Source: Myxococcales bacterium 68-20
GTDB taxonomy: Bacteria; Myxococcota_A; Polyangia; Polyangiales; Polyangiaceae
DNA length: 64,000 bases
Assembly: GCA_001899635.1 (NCBI GenBank)
Contig: MKVQ01000043.1
Span: 305,869-369,868 of the forward strand
Direction of reading: 5' to 3'
The notes beneath the pieces were generated by a model, which saw only the letters and a program-made list of their open reading frames with translations, searched no databases and had not been told where the DNA came from. Positions 1 to 8,185 of this stretch are shown in pieces (the first letter of the stretch is position 1; the number at the start of each line of letters is the position of its first letter). The position numbers and the translations under genes were made by a program.

Positions 1-1630
1 TCGCGCCGTTGGGCACGAAAGGCGCGACGAACTCGGGGTCGAACATCGCGATGTAGCGGTACGGCTGCGAGCCGTCGCCGCGCTCCATCGAGACCGTGCC
101 GCCGACCAGGAGGAGCGAGGTCGGCGAGAGGATGAACGTGATGCCCGCCTCGATCTCGTGCGTGTGGATGTACCCCTTCAGCGGGTTGAAGTCGTTCAGG
201 TAGTTGTTCGGACCGCGACCGATGCGGTCGTAGCTGTACGAGTAGCCGAGCGTCGGCGTGATGAGCTTGTCGTTCAGATCGGCCGTGAGGCGCAGCCCGC
301 CGGTGTACGAGACATAGTCGGGCGATGCCGACGAGCTCACCGAGGCCTGCGCGCCGTAGAGCCCCGGCTTGTAGCCGCCAGTGAGGCCATAGGCGTAACG
401 GAACTCCTCGAACGGCGGCGACGCCGACGACACGATGTCCGGCGACGCCGCGCTGACGGCGTCGACGAGGAAGTTACCTCCGATGTTCCAGCCCGCCGTC
501 GGCGAGACGAGTGACGCGTTCATCGCCGGCGTGTAGACCGCAACGGCGTTCGTGTCCGAGTAGCCGGAGAGGTCCGTCCCGATCCGGACGACGAGGCTCT
601 TCTGGTTCTGAGGGAGGCACTTCTGCACCTCCTCCTGGCTCTTCGCCGCGAGCATGCACTTGATCTGCCCCGGCGTGATGAAGTCGTTCGCCGGCGGCTT
701 CAGCGTGATGCGGACGGTGACGAAGTCCTTCTCCTTGATGTCGTACTCTTCCTCGAAGGTCGCCGTGAAGCCGTTCACGGTGCCTTCGGCGACGACCTTG
801 TGCGTGCCCGGGTCGACGGAGAACTTCTTCTTCAGCGCTTCGACGGGGACCGGACGATCATCGAACGTGACCCTGAGGTCCGAGACGCCCGGCGGCGGAT
901 CGAACGTGACGTGAGGGATGCGTTCGAGCAGCTCCTTCACGCGGATGCGCGCGATGCGCATCACGCTGGCGTCCTTCTTCTGGATGCCGACCTCGAGCGC
1001 CTTCTGGGCGTCCTTGAGGGCGTCGACCAACTTGCCGGCGCGCGCCTCGCACGACGCGAGATGGAGACGCGTGCGAGGCGACTCGTCGATCTTCAGCGCT
1101 TGCTTGTCCTTCTCGATGCACTCGTCCAGGCGACCTTCCTGGTCCGCCTTGAGCGCATCTCGGATCAAGTTGACGGTTGCGGCGAGGCCGCTCGGCGGCT
1201 CCTCGTCGTCGTCGTTGCTGTTGCTGTTGCTCTTGCTGCCCCCGCCCTTGACCTCGTCCCACTGCGCGCGGATGGTCGGTGTGACCCCGCTGCTCGGGAG
1301 CTTCGCATTGGGATCGGCCTGCTGCGCGCTCTTGAAGAACTGCTTGGCGTCTTCGGCCTGACCGAGCTGCGACACGACCATGCCGAGCGCGACGTAGACT
1401 TCGCCTTTGACCGACGCGCCGCAGCCCTTCTTCAGACAGACCGACAGCTGATCTTGCAGCTTCTTCTTCGCCGGTCCGAGGCTGCCCGGATAGTCCTCGG
1501 TCATGACCTGCTGCACCGCCTCGCGGACGGAGGCGTCGTCAGCGAACGCAGGTCGGACGACGACGAGCAACATCATGCCGAGCAGAAGCGCCGACAGGCG
1601 ACTTCGCACGCGCAAGGCCGTGACTCCCAC
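1..1630 (-). CDS. TPR/PEGA-like and DUF3570 outer-membrane protein (partial, left edge)
   Basis: The gene is open to the left edge, so its C-terminus lies outside the window; about 543 codons are visible. From GTG at 1630 there is a signal peptide (hydrophobic SALLLGMMLLVVV, cleavage near PAFADD). Next come a TPR-like helical part with GMVVSQLGQAEDAKQFF and a Ser/Asn/Asp-rich linker. A PEGA-like beta module follows (PPPGVSDLRVTFDDRPV). The last part has alternating Gly/Tyr/Ser beta-strand pattern, as in DUF3570 proteins, which are predicted outer-membrane barrels. The DUF4266 lipoprotein gene 285 bp upstream on the same strand is the usual partner of DUF3570. A GGAG lies about 12 bases before the GTG; the TTG at codon 6 is an alternative start. 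Cargo and function are unknown. Confidence 0.8.
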   Translation of the reverse strand, partial: MGVTALRVRSRLSALLLGMMLLVVVRPAFADDASVREAVQQVMTEDYPGSLGPAKKKLQDQLSVCLKKGCGASVKGEVYVALGMVVSQLGQAEDAKQFFKSAQQADPNAKLPSSGVTPTIRAQWDEVKGGGSKSNSNSNDDDEEPPSGLAATVNLIRDALKADQEGRLDECIEKDKQALKIDESPRTRLHLASCEARAGKLVDALKDAQKALEVGIQKKDASVMRIARIRVKELLERIPHVTFDPPPGVSDLRVTFDDRPVPVEALKKKFSVDPGTHKVVAEGTVNGFTATFEEEYDIKEKDFVTVRITLKPPANDFITPGQIKCMLAAKSQEEVQKCLPQNQKSLVVRIGTDLSGYSDTNAVAVYTPAMNASLVSPTAGWNIGGNFLVDAVSAASPDIVSSASPPFEEFRYAYGLTGGYKPGLYGAQASVSSSASPDYVSYTGGLRLTADLNDKLITPTLGYSYSYDRIGRGPNNYLNDFNPLKGYIHTHEIEAGITFILSPTSLLLVGGTVSMERGDGSQPYRYIAMFDPEFVAPFVPNGA

Positions 1631-1705
1631 ACGGCACGGTCTCCCGAAGGTCGACCACAGCACCGGCCTACGGTACCGGAAGTCTCGACGCCGTGCAGAG
1701 CAGAA

Positions 1706-1777
1706 TTGGGGCGCGAGCCCCAAGTTCGATGAGCGCCGAACGCGCGCCGCTGCGGATGGTTGGGGCGCGAGCCCCAA
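1706..1777. repeat. Two identical perfect hairpins, 54 bp apart
   Basis: TTGGGGCGCGAGCCCCAA occurs at 1706-1723 and again at 1760-1777. Each is a 7-bp perfect stem with a GCGA loop, a stable GNRA-type tetraloop. They lie in the 285-bp gap (1631-1915) between the DUF4266 and DUF3570 genes, both read leftward, so they would sit in the leader of the DUF3570 gene. They could attenuate, protect mRNA ends or be a dispersed extragenic repeat. I see no other feature in this gap. Confidence 0.6.
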
Positions 1778-1915
1778 GATCAACGCGGGCTACAGCCGCC
1801 CCTGCGGGTGGTCGAGACGCACGCCCCGAGCTCGGGCCTCGTCGGCGCGTTTCGATCCGCTGCCGACTCGCCCTGCCCTACCGCGACGACGTGACGTCGA
1901 GGCGCGCCTGCGACC

Positions 1916-2134
1916 TCAGTTGCAGCCGCAGCCGCCGCCGCCGCCGCCGAGGCCGCCCGCAGCGCCTTCGGAGACGGAGCGGACGTGGCCGTCGAGGCCG
2001 ATCGCGATCTCGTCGGGCGTCATCGTCGGATGCGCGAGCATCCCGCGCTCGTACGGAGCGACCTTCACGCAGCCACCGAGGACGAGGGCCAGCATGGCAA
2101 CGGTGAGGACGACGATGATCGGATGACGCTTCAT
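1916..2134 (-). CDS. DUF4266 domain lipoprotein
   Basis: This is a 72-residue protein. The signal peptide ends in the lipobox LVLGGC, with the lipidated cysteine at residue 22. The mature part holds the DUF4266-type core APYERGMLAHPTM and a characteristic glycine-cysteine tail, GGGGGGCGCN. ATG at 2134 was chosen because GGGAGG lies about 8 bases upstream and the signal peptide starts there; the frame stays open further upstream without homology. DUF4266 genes are commonly found beside DUF3570 genes, as here. Together with thioredoxin-like and ApbE-type genes, which may lie beyond the left edge, they form an uncharacterised envelope system. The C-terminal CxC could bind metal or form a disulfide, which is inference. 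Confidence 0.88.
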   Translation of the reverse strand: MKRHPIIVVLTVAMLALVLGGCVKVAPYERGMLAHPTMTPDEIAIGLDGHVRSVSEGAAGGLGGGGGGCGCN

Positions 2135-2296
2135 CACGGAGCCTCCCTGCAACGTCATCGAGTATAGCTGCCGATGATGCGCGGGTATCGAAAATGTCAG
2201 GGTGGATCCGACGAGATCCGTCGGCAGGCACTGGAGTTTTCCACCCGCCCGAACGCCTTGTCGCTGCAGACCAAGCGCGCCAGAATCAATGTCGCG

Positions 2297-2872
2297 ATGC
2301 GCGCCCAACACTTCGTCTACCTCTGCGCCGCGAGCATCGGAGCCCTTCTCTTCGCAGCGTGCACGACCGACTACCAGAAGGGTCTCGAGGACCCGAACTT
2401 CGGTGGGCCGAACGCGCTCGCAGGACAGAAGCAGCCCGGACCGACCTCCGAGGTCGTGAGCGACGGCGGAACCAGCTCGGGCGGCGGTGCAACCCCGGAG
2501 TGCGTGAAGGCGGGCGGAGCGCTCGTCGACGGCGGCGCTTGCGCGGTCAGCTTCAAGACGATCCTCGCCGCGTTCAAGGCCGCCAACTGCCAGACCGCCG
2601 GGGCTTGCCACGGAGGCGCGACTCCGCCGAACCAACCGCGCATCGATCCGGACGATCCGAACGGCATGTGGGCCGAGTTCGCGAGCTTCAAGTTGAGCAA
2701 CGGCGCGGTCTACATCAACCCGTGCTCCACCGATCCGGCGCAGTCGACGCTCGGCTGCAACGTCAACCCTGCAGCGACGTGCGGCTCGCTGATGCCGGCC
2801 GGCGTGGGTCTCCCGGCCAACGTCGTCGCGGACATCGATACCTGGCTGAAGTGCGGGGCTCCCAACAACTGA
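2297..2872 (+). CDS. Secreted lipoprotein with degenerate cytochrome-c-like motif
   Basis: This 191-residue protein starts with a lipoprotein signal peptide ending LLFAAC (Cys22). A Gly/Ser/Thr-rich tether follows. The folded part has NCQTAGACHGG, close to the CHG haem motif of planctomycete/myxobacterial cytochrome-like domains, but the first cysteine is four residues away instead of two. It ends with IDTWLKCGAPNN, typical of the end of such domains. Covalent haem binding is therefore doubtful, and the extra cysteines may form disulfides. ATG 2297 was chosen over upstream in-frame starts because the signal peptide begins there. The gene is divergent from the DUF4266 gene, and 2135-2296 should hold both promoters. 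Confidence 0.75.
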   Translation: MRAQHFVYLCAASIGALLFAACTTDYQKGLEDPNFGGPNALAGQKQPGPTSEVVSDGGTSSGGGATPECVKAGGALVDGGACAVSFKTILAAFKAANCQTAGACHGGATPPNQPRIDPDDPNGMWAEFASFKLSNGAVYINPCSTDPAQSTLGCNVNPAATCGSLMPAGVGLPANVVADIDTWLKCGAPNN

Positions 2873-3015
2873 GTCGAGACGGCGAGCTCGCATACTGCTG
2901 AGCAGGAGCGTCGGGCGAAGCCGACGTGCAGGCTCTGCCGTGAGCAGCGCTGGTCTCCGTATGTGCTCGCACACCCGACGAGTTTTGCAGGTTTGCGCTA
3001 AGCTCCCGCCCCCGT

Positions 3016-3804
3016 ATGGATCGCCTTCTCACGCGCCTCGAGCGCAGGTTTGGACGCTTCGCGATCGAGCGGCTCACGACGTTCATCGTGGGCGGGATGG
3101 CGATCGTCTTCCTGCTCGCGAACACGAAGCCCGAGTTCCTCGACTACATCACGCTCGACGCATCACGTGCGCTGAAGGAGCCGTGGAGGTTCGTCACCTT
3201 CCTCTTCATCCCGCCGAGGATGGGGTTCGTCTGGTTCCTGCTGTCGCTCTACTGGACGTGGCTCGTCGGCAACCACCTCGAGAGCGAGTGGGGCGCGTTC
3301 AAGCTCAACGCCTACTACCTCCTCGGCATCCTCGGGACGGCGGCGGCGGCGTTCCTCATCGGACCGCAGGGCGGCCTCTGGCTGAACTACTCCCTGTTCT
3401 TCGCGTTCGCGACGATCTTCCCCAACTACGAGATCCTCGTCTTCTTCGTCATCCCGATACGAATGAAGTGGATCGCGCTGCTGACGCTCGCGCCACTCGC
3501 GTATTACTTCGCCTTCGAGGGAGACCTCGCCGCGAAGGCTGCGATCGCGGTCGCGTTCGGGAACTACCTCCTCTTCTTCACGGGGCACCTCATCCGGCTC
3601 GCGCGCGGCCAGCAGCTCCAGATGCGACAGGCGGCTCGCCGGACGTCGTTCCGGCCGCCCCCGGAGCGGGAGACGGCCAAGGTCGAGCGCGCTTGCGCGA
3701 TCTGCGGCACGCGCCAGGAAGACGGCGCGGACATCCGCGTCTGCTCCTGCGAGAAGTGCGGCGGGCCCCGCGACCTCTGCCTCGAGCACGCGCGCAATCA
3801 CTGA
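3016..3804 (+). CDS. Rhomboid-like membrane protein with C-terminal Cys cluster
   Basis: This 262-residue protein has about six hydrophobic segments between residues 20 and 195. The arrangement, including the loop with WLVGNHLESEWG, resembles the rhomboid family. The GxSG motif carrying the serine nucleophile is not visible; the matching region reads LNYSLFFAFA. It is therefore probably a non-proteolytic rhomboid-fold protein. After a basic linker, the cytoplasmic tail has CAICGT and CSCEKCGG, possibly a zinc ribbon. It converges on the quinone oxidoreductase gene and shares a hairpin with it. Substrate and role are unknown; a Tic20/TMEM115-like fold is the main alternative. Confidence 0.7.
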   Translation: MDRLLTRLERRFGRFAIERLTTFIVGGMAIVFLLANTKPEFLDYITLDASRALKEPWRFVTFLFIPPRMGFVWFLLSLYWTWLVGNHLESEWGAFKLNAYYLLGILGTAAAAFLIGPQGGLWLNYSLFFAFATIFPNYEILVFFVIPIRMKWIALLTLAPLAYYFAFEGDLAAKAAIAVAFGNYLLFFTGHLIRLARGQQLQMRQAARRTSFRPPPERETAKVERACAICGTRQEDGADIRVCSCEKCGGPRDLCLEHARNH

Positions 3805-3810
3805 GTGAGG

Positions 3811-3856
3811 CTGAGCACGAGCGCCCGACGTTCACGTCGGGTTGCTCGTCGCTCAG
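3811..3856. terminator. Bidirectional hairpin between convergent genes
   Basis: The core is CCCGACG, loop TTCA, CGTCGGG (3824-3841), extended outward by near-complementary CTGAGCACGAGC and GCTCGTCGCTCAG arms. It lies between stops at 3804 (+) and 3853 (-) and includes the minus-strand stop. There is no T-tract, so intrinsic termination is likely but not certain. Confidence 0.6.
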
Positions 3857-4854
3857 TCGACCTGGAGCACGATCTTTCCGAAGTTGGCGTTCGAGGCCAT
3901 GAGGTCCTGCGCCTCGAGGGCACGGTCGAGGGGAAGGACCCGATCGACGACCGGCACGAGCTTCCCCTCCGCCACGAGCGGCGAGATGTTCCGCGCGAGG
4001 ATCTGTCCCGCGAGGATCTTCTCCTCGAGCGGGCGCGAGCGGAGGACGGTCCCGAAGACGCGCAGCCGACGGCGGAGCACGACGCCGAGGTCGACGTCGG
4101 CGCGCGCGCCCGCCATCAGCCCGACCAGGACGACGCGCCCTCGCTCTGCAAGCGAGGCCAGGCTCTCGGGGACGTACGCTCCACCGACGAGCTCGAGGAC
4201 GACGTCGGCGCCTCGACCGTCGGTCGACTCGCGCACGCGCGTCGCGAACCGAGGCGCTCCGTCGGGATTCACCTCAAGGGCGATCCCAGCGTGGAGGCCG
4301 AGCCCTCGCGCGCGTTCGAGCTTGTCCTGCGAGCGCGCCGTGCCGATCGCGCGTGCACCGATCGCCCGCGCGATCTGGACGGCGGCCGTCCCGACGCCGC
4401 TCCCGACGGCATGCACGAGCACGGTCTCTCCGGCGACGAGACCACACTGGACGATCATCGCGTCGTACGCCGTCAGGAACGCCTCCGGGATCGCGGCCGC
4501 CTCGACGAAGCCGAGCGGCTTGCCCGAGACGCTCGGAATGGGCGCGAGCGTCCGCGCGTGGACGACGACAGCCTCGGCGTAAGCACCGCCGGAGACGATC
4601 CCATAGACGCGATCGCCGGGGCGCACGTCCGTCGTCCCGCTGCCGACGGCCTCGACCTCCCCCGCGATCTCGAGGCCCGGGATGTCCTGCGGCGCGTCCG
4701 CCGGCGCCGGATAGAGACCTCGGCGCTGGAGCAGATCCGCTCGATTCACGCCGCATGCACGCACGCGAACTCGAGCCTGCCCCGGCCCGGGCTCCGGCGT
4801 AGGAACCTCGCGAAGCTCCAGGCTGCCTCCATCACCGATCACGATCGCGCGCAT
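3853..4854 (-). CDS. NAD(P)H:quinone oxidoreductase, MDR superfamily
   Basis: This 333-residue zinc-independent medium-chain dehydrogenase/reductase is of the PIG3/QOR type. It probably reduces quinones or other enones with NADPH in the cytoplasm. The N-terminal GroES-like half has CGVNRADLLQRRGLYP, a family hallmark of the PIG3-like group. The Rossmann half has VHAVGSGVGTAAVQIA for cofactor binding. The structural-zinc cysteine cluster of alcohol dehydrogenases is absent. ATG 4854 gives the usual MRAIVI start; the frame is open further upstream but adds nonhomologous sequence. It stands alone, so the physiological substrate cannot be deduced. Confidence 0.92.
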   Translation of the reverse strand: MRAIVIGDGGSLELREVPTPEPGPGQARVRVRACGVNRADLLQRRGLYPAPADAPQDIPGLEIAGEVEAVGSGTTDVRPGDRVYGIVSGGAYAEAVVVHARTLAPIPSVSGKPLGFVEAAAIPEAFLTAYDAMIVQCGLVAGETVLVHAVGSGVGTAAVQIARAIGARAIGTARSQDKLERARGLGLHAGIALEVNPDGAPRFATRVRESTDGRGADVVLELVGGAYVPESLASLAERGRVVLVGLMAGARADVDLGVVLRRRLRVFGTVLRSRPLEEKILAGQILARNISPLVAEGKLVPVVDRVLPLDRALEAQDLMASNANFGKIVLQVD

Positions 4855-5038
4855 GGCCGGAGGATAACCACGAGCGAGCTTCGATCGCGATCGAAGGCTT
4901 TGCGGTGGGGCCATCCGAGACGCAGCGCCCGAGCGCGGCCGCGAGCGCATGCGACTCATCGGCCCGGCCGTACGCGAGGACGTCCGCGAGGCCACTCCCC
5001 AGAGCCATGCGCTTTTGGTAGGAATCGGCGTCATCATC

Positions 5039-5692
5039 ATGGCCGCCTCCGCCGTCTACCGTCCCATCGTTCGCAGCTTCGACATCAAGTTCGTCCGCGA
5101 AGCGGCCGCGCACGTCCGCGCAGGTGGGCACGCCGTCGTCTGGGAGAAGAAGAACCGGGCGGTGCTCGTCTTCGAGAAGCCGGCCGACGACAACCCGGCC
5201 GACTTCGGTCTCTGGGCCGTCTACGACATGGGCAAGTCGCGCTTCAAGCTCGCGACGAGCGGCGCTCTGAAGGGCCTCGCCACGACGCTCGTCCCGCGCG
5301 ACTGCCTCTGGATCGTGAAGCGGCGCGCCGAGCGCGACTCGATCCATCCCGGCAGCACGCGCAAGATGGCGATCGACTGCACCAAGTGCGCAGCCTGCTG
5401 CCACGACAACGAGGTCGTCCTCCTCGAGGAGGACATCGAGCGCTTCAAGAACGGCGGCCGCGCTGAGCTCGCGAAGCCGCCGTACGCCAAGCGCCACAAG
5501 GACGGCCGCATCATCCTCACGCTCCTTCCGAACAAGCGCTGCCGTCATCTCCAGAGGTCGAACCGCTGCGGCATCTACGAGGTCCGCCCGAATCCGTGCA
5601 GCGAGTTCCCGATGGGCAGCGAGTGCTGCCTCTACGCGCGCGAGGACGTGCTGAACCTGCACGACGGCCTCGTCCCGACCGACTCGAACTGA
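5039..5692 (+). CDS. YkgJ family cysteine-cluster protein
   Basis: This 217-residue protein, if started at ATG 5039, carries the YkgJ cysteine pattern. CTKCAACC is near residue 118, and the downstream cysteines are in KRCRHL, RCGIYEVRPNPCSEFP and SECC. The family is thought to bind zinc or an iron-sulfur cluster, and its function is not established. The first 110 residues are an extra N-terminal domain with no recognised motif. An in-frame GTG/ATG further upstream near 4949 would add 30 residues that look nonhomologous. No strong ribosome-binding site marks either start. It converges on the peptidoglycan-binding gene, separated by hairpins. Confidence 0.8.
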   Translation: MAASAVYRPIVRSFDIKFVREAAAHVRAGGHAVVWEKKNRAVLVFEKPADDNPADFGLWAVYDMGKSRFKLATSGALKGLATTLVPRDCLWIVKRRAERDSIHPGSTRKMAIDCTKCAACCHDNEVVLLEEDIERFKNGGRAELAKPPYAKRHKDGRIILTLLPNKRCRHLQRSNRCGIYEVRPNPCSEFPMGSECCLYAREDVLNLHDGLVPTDSN

Positions 5693-5730
5693 CCGCGCGC
5701 GTCGTCAGAGACGGCGCCGCATCGGTGACG

Positions 5731-5774
5731 CGAGCGAAAGGCTCGAACGCGAGGACGTCCTCGGGCGTCCTCGC
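5731..5774. terminator. Paired hairpins between convergent genes
   Basis: Two stems lie in the 88-bp gap between stops at 5692 (+) and 5781 (-). CGAGC-GAAAG-GCTCG spans 5731-5745. The stronger GCGAGGACG, 8-base loop, CGTCCTCGC spans 5749-5774 with nine perfect pairs. This suggests a shared bidirectional terminator, although no T-run follows. Confidence 0.55.
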
Positions 5775-5780
5775 AGAGCT

Positions 5781-6134
5781 CTAGGTGCCCACCAGCTCCG
5801 GGTGCCGCGGCATCGCGGAGTCGGCCGCCGCTCGTTCCGCCGCTGCCACTTTGGGAGGGCGCGACGTCGGCGCGGACCTGCGCGCGACGGCCCAGGTCTT
5901 CGGCCCGACGATGCCGTCCACGACGAGGCCTCGAGCCGCTTGCCACGCCTCGGTCGCCGCCTCGGTTCGAACGCCGAAGATGCCGTCGACCTCGAGCGGC
6001 CAGGACCATTCGACGGGCCAGGCACACTCCGCACCGCCTTGCCGGGTCCACGTCGTCGGGCGCGGCGAGGCGGCGAGCTCGCGCTGCCACGCCTCGACGT
6101 CGCCCCCGATACTTCCGTTTCGGATCTTGTTCAT
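5781..6134 (-). CDS. Small peptidoglycan-binding (PGBD) protein
   Basis: This 117-residue protein has one PG_binding_1 domain. GGDVEAWQREL starts the domain, VDGIFGVRTEAATEAWQ is the core repeat, and VDGIVGPKTW closes it. Such domains bind peptidoglycan and usually accompany a hydrolase, but no catalytic domain is present. There is no signal peptide, so export, if any, would need another route. ATG 6134 has AGGGGGGG about 6 bases upstream. The C-terminal 35 residues are Ala/Arg/Pro-rich and probably disordered. Confidence 0.82.
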   Translation of the reverse strand: MNKIRNGSIGGDVEAWQRELAASPRPTTWTRQGGAECAWPVEWSWPLEVDGIFGVRTEAATEAWQAARGLVVDGIVGPKTWAVARRSAPTSRPPKVAAAERAAADSAMPRHPELVGT

Positions 6135-6337
6135 TGCGCCCCCCCTGAGCTCGGACACGCGCCCAAGCTCCCGCAGACGCAGGCGTTCTGCCCGCATTCG
6201 ATCTCGTCGTTCCTATGACCGTGACCGCACCGGAGCGCGCGCGCAACGGGTACACGTGTTCATCATCCCTTGGGGTGACCCGACCCGCATCCACGTCGGG
6301 ATATGCAGGTCAGGCCACCGGGTCGAGGGCGCGGGGG

Positions 6338-8185
6338 CTACTTCTTCGTCTTCGTTGCCGGTTTGTCGCCGGCGGAGGGCTTCTCGCCGGCCGCGGGCTT
6401 GTCGCCGCCCTTCTCCGGCGTCGCCGCGAGGAGCGCCTCGAGGCGGGCCCGCGTGACGGGCACCGTCATCGAGTCCTTGGCGGCGGCCTCGACGATCGGA
6501 CGGCTGCCCTTCGGATCGATGCGCAGCATCGCTTCAGCGACGCTGCCGGCCGCGACAGCGACCTCGTCGGAGGGGGCCGTCCCGCGGTACATCGCGAAGA
6601 ACTGCTTGAGCTGCGGCATCTCCTTCTCGGTCCCGATGAGCGCGAGCGCGGCGGCGGCCTGCTTCACGTCGTCGTCGGTGATCTGAGGATCGAGCAGCTG
6701 GGCGGCGAGGAGCGGCGGCGCCTTCGGGTCCTTCATGGCCGCGAGGGCAGCCGCGATCGGGCCGACCGGCGGGCTGCGGAGGACGTCATGGAGGAAGTCG
6801 TAGTGCTTGCCGAGCGCGGCGAGCATGTAGCCGGCACCGTTCTTCCGCGTGGCGAGCGCCGCGCGAGCATCGGCGACGAGAACGGGTACCGAGCGCGGGT
6901 CGGAGGCGATGTCGATCAGCGTCTTCGTCGCGCTCTCGTCCTCGAGCGTCGCGAGCTCACGGAGAAGGAGGCGCTGCGCCGTCGCAAGCGTCGCCTCGCG
7001 CACCGTCACCGCGTCGGTGATCTGCTGGCTGAGCGACGGCCCGGGCGTCGCCGCCTTCGGCGCCTGGAACGTGTCGGCCTGGACGACGCAGCTCTTGATG
7101 GGCTCGCCGACGGACTTCTCCATCGACACCTGCCCGGTCTGCGCGTCGAGCGCGACGATCTTGCCCTCCTCGTCGCACAGGACGAGGCCGCCCGTGACCG
7201 CCTCACCACCGATGAAGTCGTGCGGGTGCGTGTGGACCCAGGTGAGGTTCCCGCGCTGCGCCTCAAGGCCGAGAATCAGACGGTAGTAGCTCGCGTAGAA
7301 GCGCCCCGAGTCGATCGCGAGCGGCGTCGCTTCGCCGCTCGGGCGACCGAAGAGCCGATCGCGGTCGCGGGCATTCGCGGCCGGCGGCACCTTCTCCGTG
7401 CCCGGCACGAGCAGCCGCGGCGTCCCCGGCAGCTCGCGCGACGGGAGCGCGACACGGCTTGCGCCGCCGCGCGACGACTGGGAGATCTTGTCGTCGAAGC
7501 GGATGAACGCGAGCTCGCCGAAGTAGAGCGTCCCGCCGATCGTCAGCGCACGCGAGACCTTGTCACGGATGGTGACCCGGCCGATCTCGTCGCCCGACGC
7601 AGCGTCGATCGCGCTCACGTATTGGTTCGCCCAGGGGACGAAGACCACGCCGCCGACGACCTCGGGATCGCCGAGCGTCTTGTCCGTCTCGATCTGACGC
7701 TTCACGGAGCCGTCACGCCCGACGATGAGCAACGTCGAGCCGGCGCCGCGCGAGAGCGAAAGCGCGGTGAGGTTGCCGTCATCGCCGGCGCCGACGAGCG
7801 GAAGCCCGCCGGTGGGCCGCGCCCAGAGCTTCTTGCCGGACGTGGCATCGAGCGCGGCGACCTCGTTGCCGCCGGAGACGACGACCACTCCGCCCGCGAT
7901 GATCGGCCGTACGTCGAGCGCATGCTTCGCGGTCCACTGCGCGCCGCCCCCGAGCGGGGTGCCGATGATCTTGTCGTTCCCGGCGACCGAGACGACGAGG
8001 TCGGTGTTCGCGCTCGGCCGCGCGCCGCGGAGGCGCGTCTGCACCTCGGCGATGCTCCGGCCGCTGTCGTCGAGCCAGTCGGTGGAGAACGTATTCAGCC
8101 GGCTCGGGTCGCTGGCGCAGCCCTGGCTCAGCGCCGACGCGATGAGCGCCGCCGCACCGAGGATCCGGATCGTCACCGTCTTCAT
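6338..8185 (-). CDS. PQQ-like beta-propeller lipoprotein with HEAT-like C-terminus
   Basis: This 615-residue exported protein has a signal peptide and a probable lipobox ending SQGC (Cys23). Residues from about 50 to 390 hold BamB/PQQ-type propeller repeats such as VVVVSGGNEVAALDATSGKKLW, shortened here, and IVALDAQTGQVSMEK. The rest is alpha-helical with HEAT-like repeats (AALALIGTEKEMPQLKQFF) and a Lys/Pro/Ala-rich tail. The start overlaps the stop of the upstream HEAT-repeat gene by four bases (ATGA), so the two are translationally coupled. It resembles BamB in fold only. A periplasmic scaffold or assembly role is inference. Confidence 0.85.
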   Translation of the reverse strand: MKTVTIRILGAAALIASALSQGCASDPSRLNTFSTDWLDDSGRSIAEVQTRLRGARPSANTDLVVSVAGNDKIIGTPLGGGAQWTAKHALDVRPIIAGGVVVVSGGNEVAALDATSGKKLWARPTGGLPLVGAGDDGNLTALSLSRGAGSTLLIVGRDGSVKRQIETDKTLGDPEVVGGVVFVPWANQYVSAIDAASGDEIGRVTIRDKVSRALTIGGTLYFGELAFIRFDDKISQSSRGGASRVALPSRELPGTPRLLVPGTEKVPPAANARDRDRLFGRPSGEATPLAIDSGRFYASYYRLILGLEAQRGNLTWVHTHPHDFIGGEAVTGGLVLCDEEGKIVALDAQTGQVSMEKSVGEPIKSCVVQADTFQAPKAATPGPSLSQQITDAVTVREATLATAQRLLLRELATLEDESATKTLIDIASDPRSVPVLVADARAALATRKNGAGYMLAALGKHYDFLHDVLRSPPVGPIAAALAAMKDPKAPPLLAAQLLDPQITDDDVKQAAAALALIGTEKEMPQLKQFFAMYRGTAPSDEVAVAAGSVAEAMLRIDPKGSRPIVEAAAKDSMTVPVTRARLEALLAATPEKGGDKPAAGEKPSAGDKPATKTKK

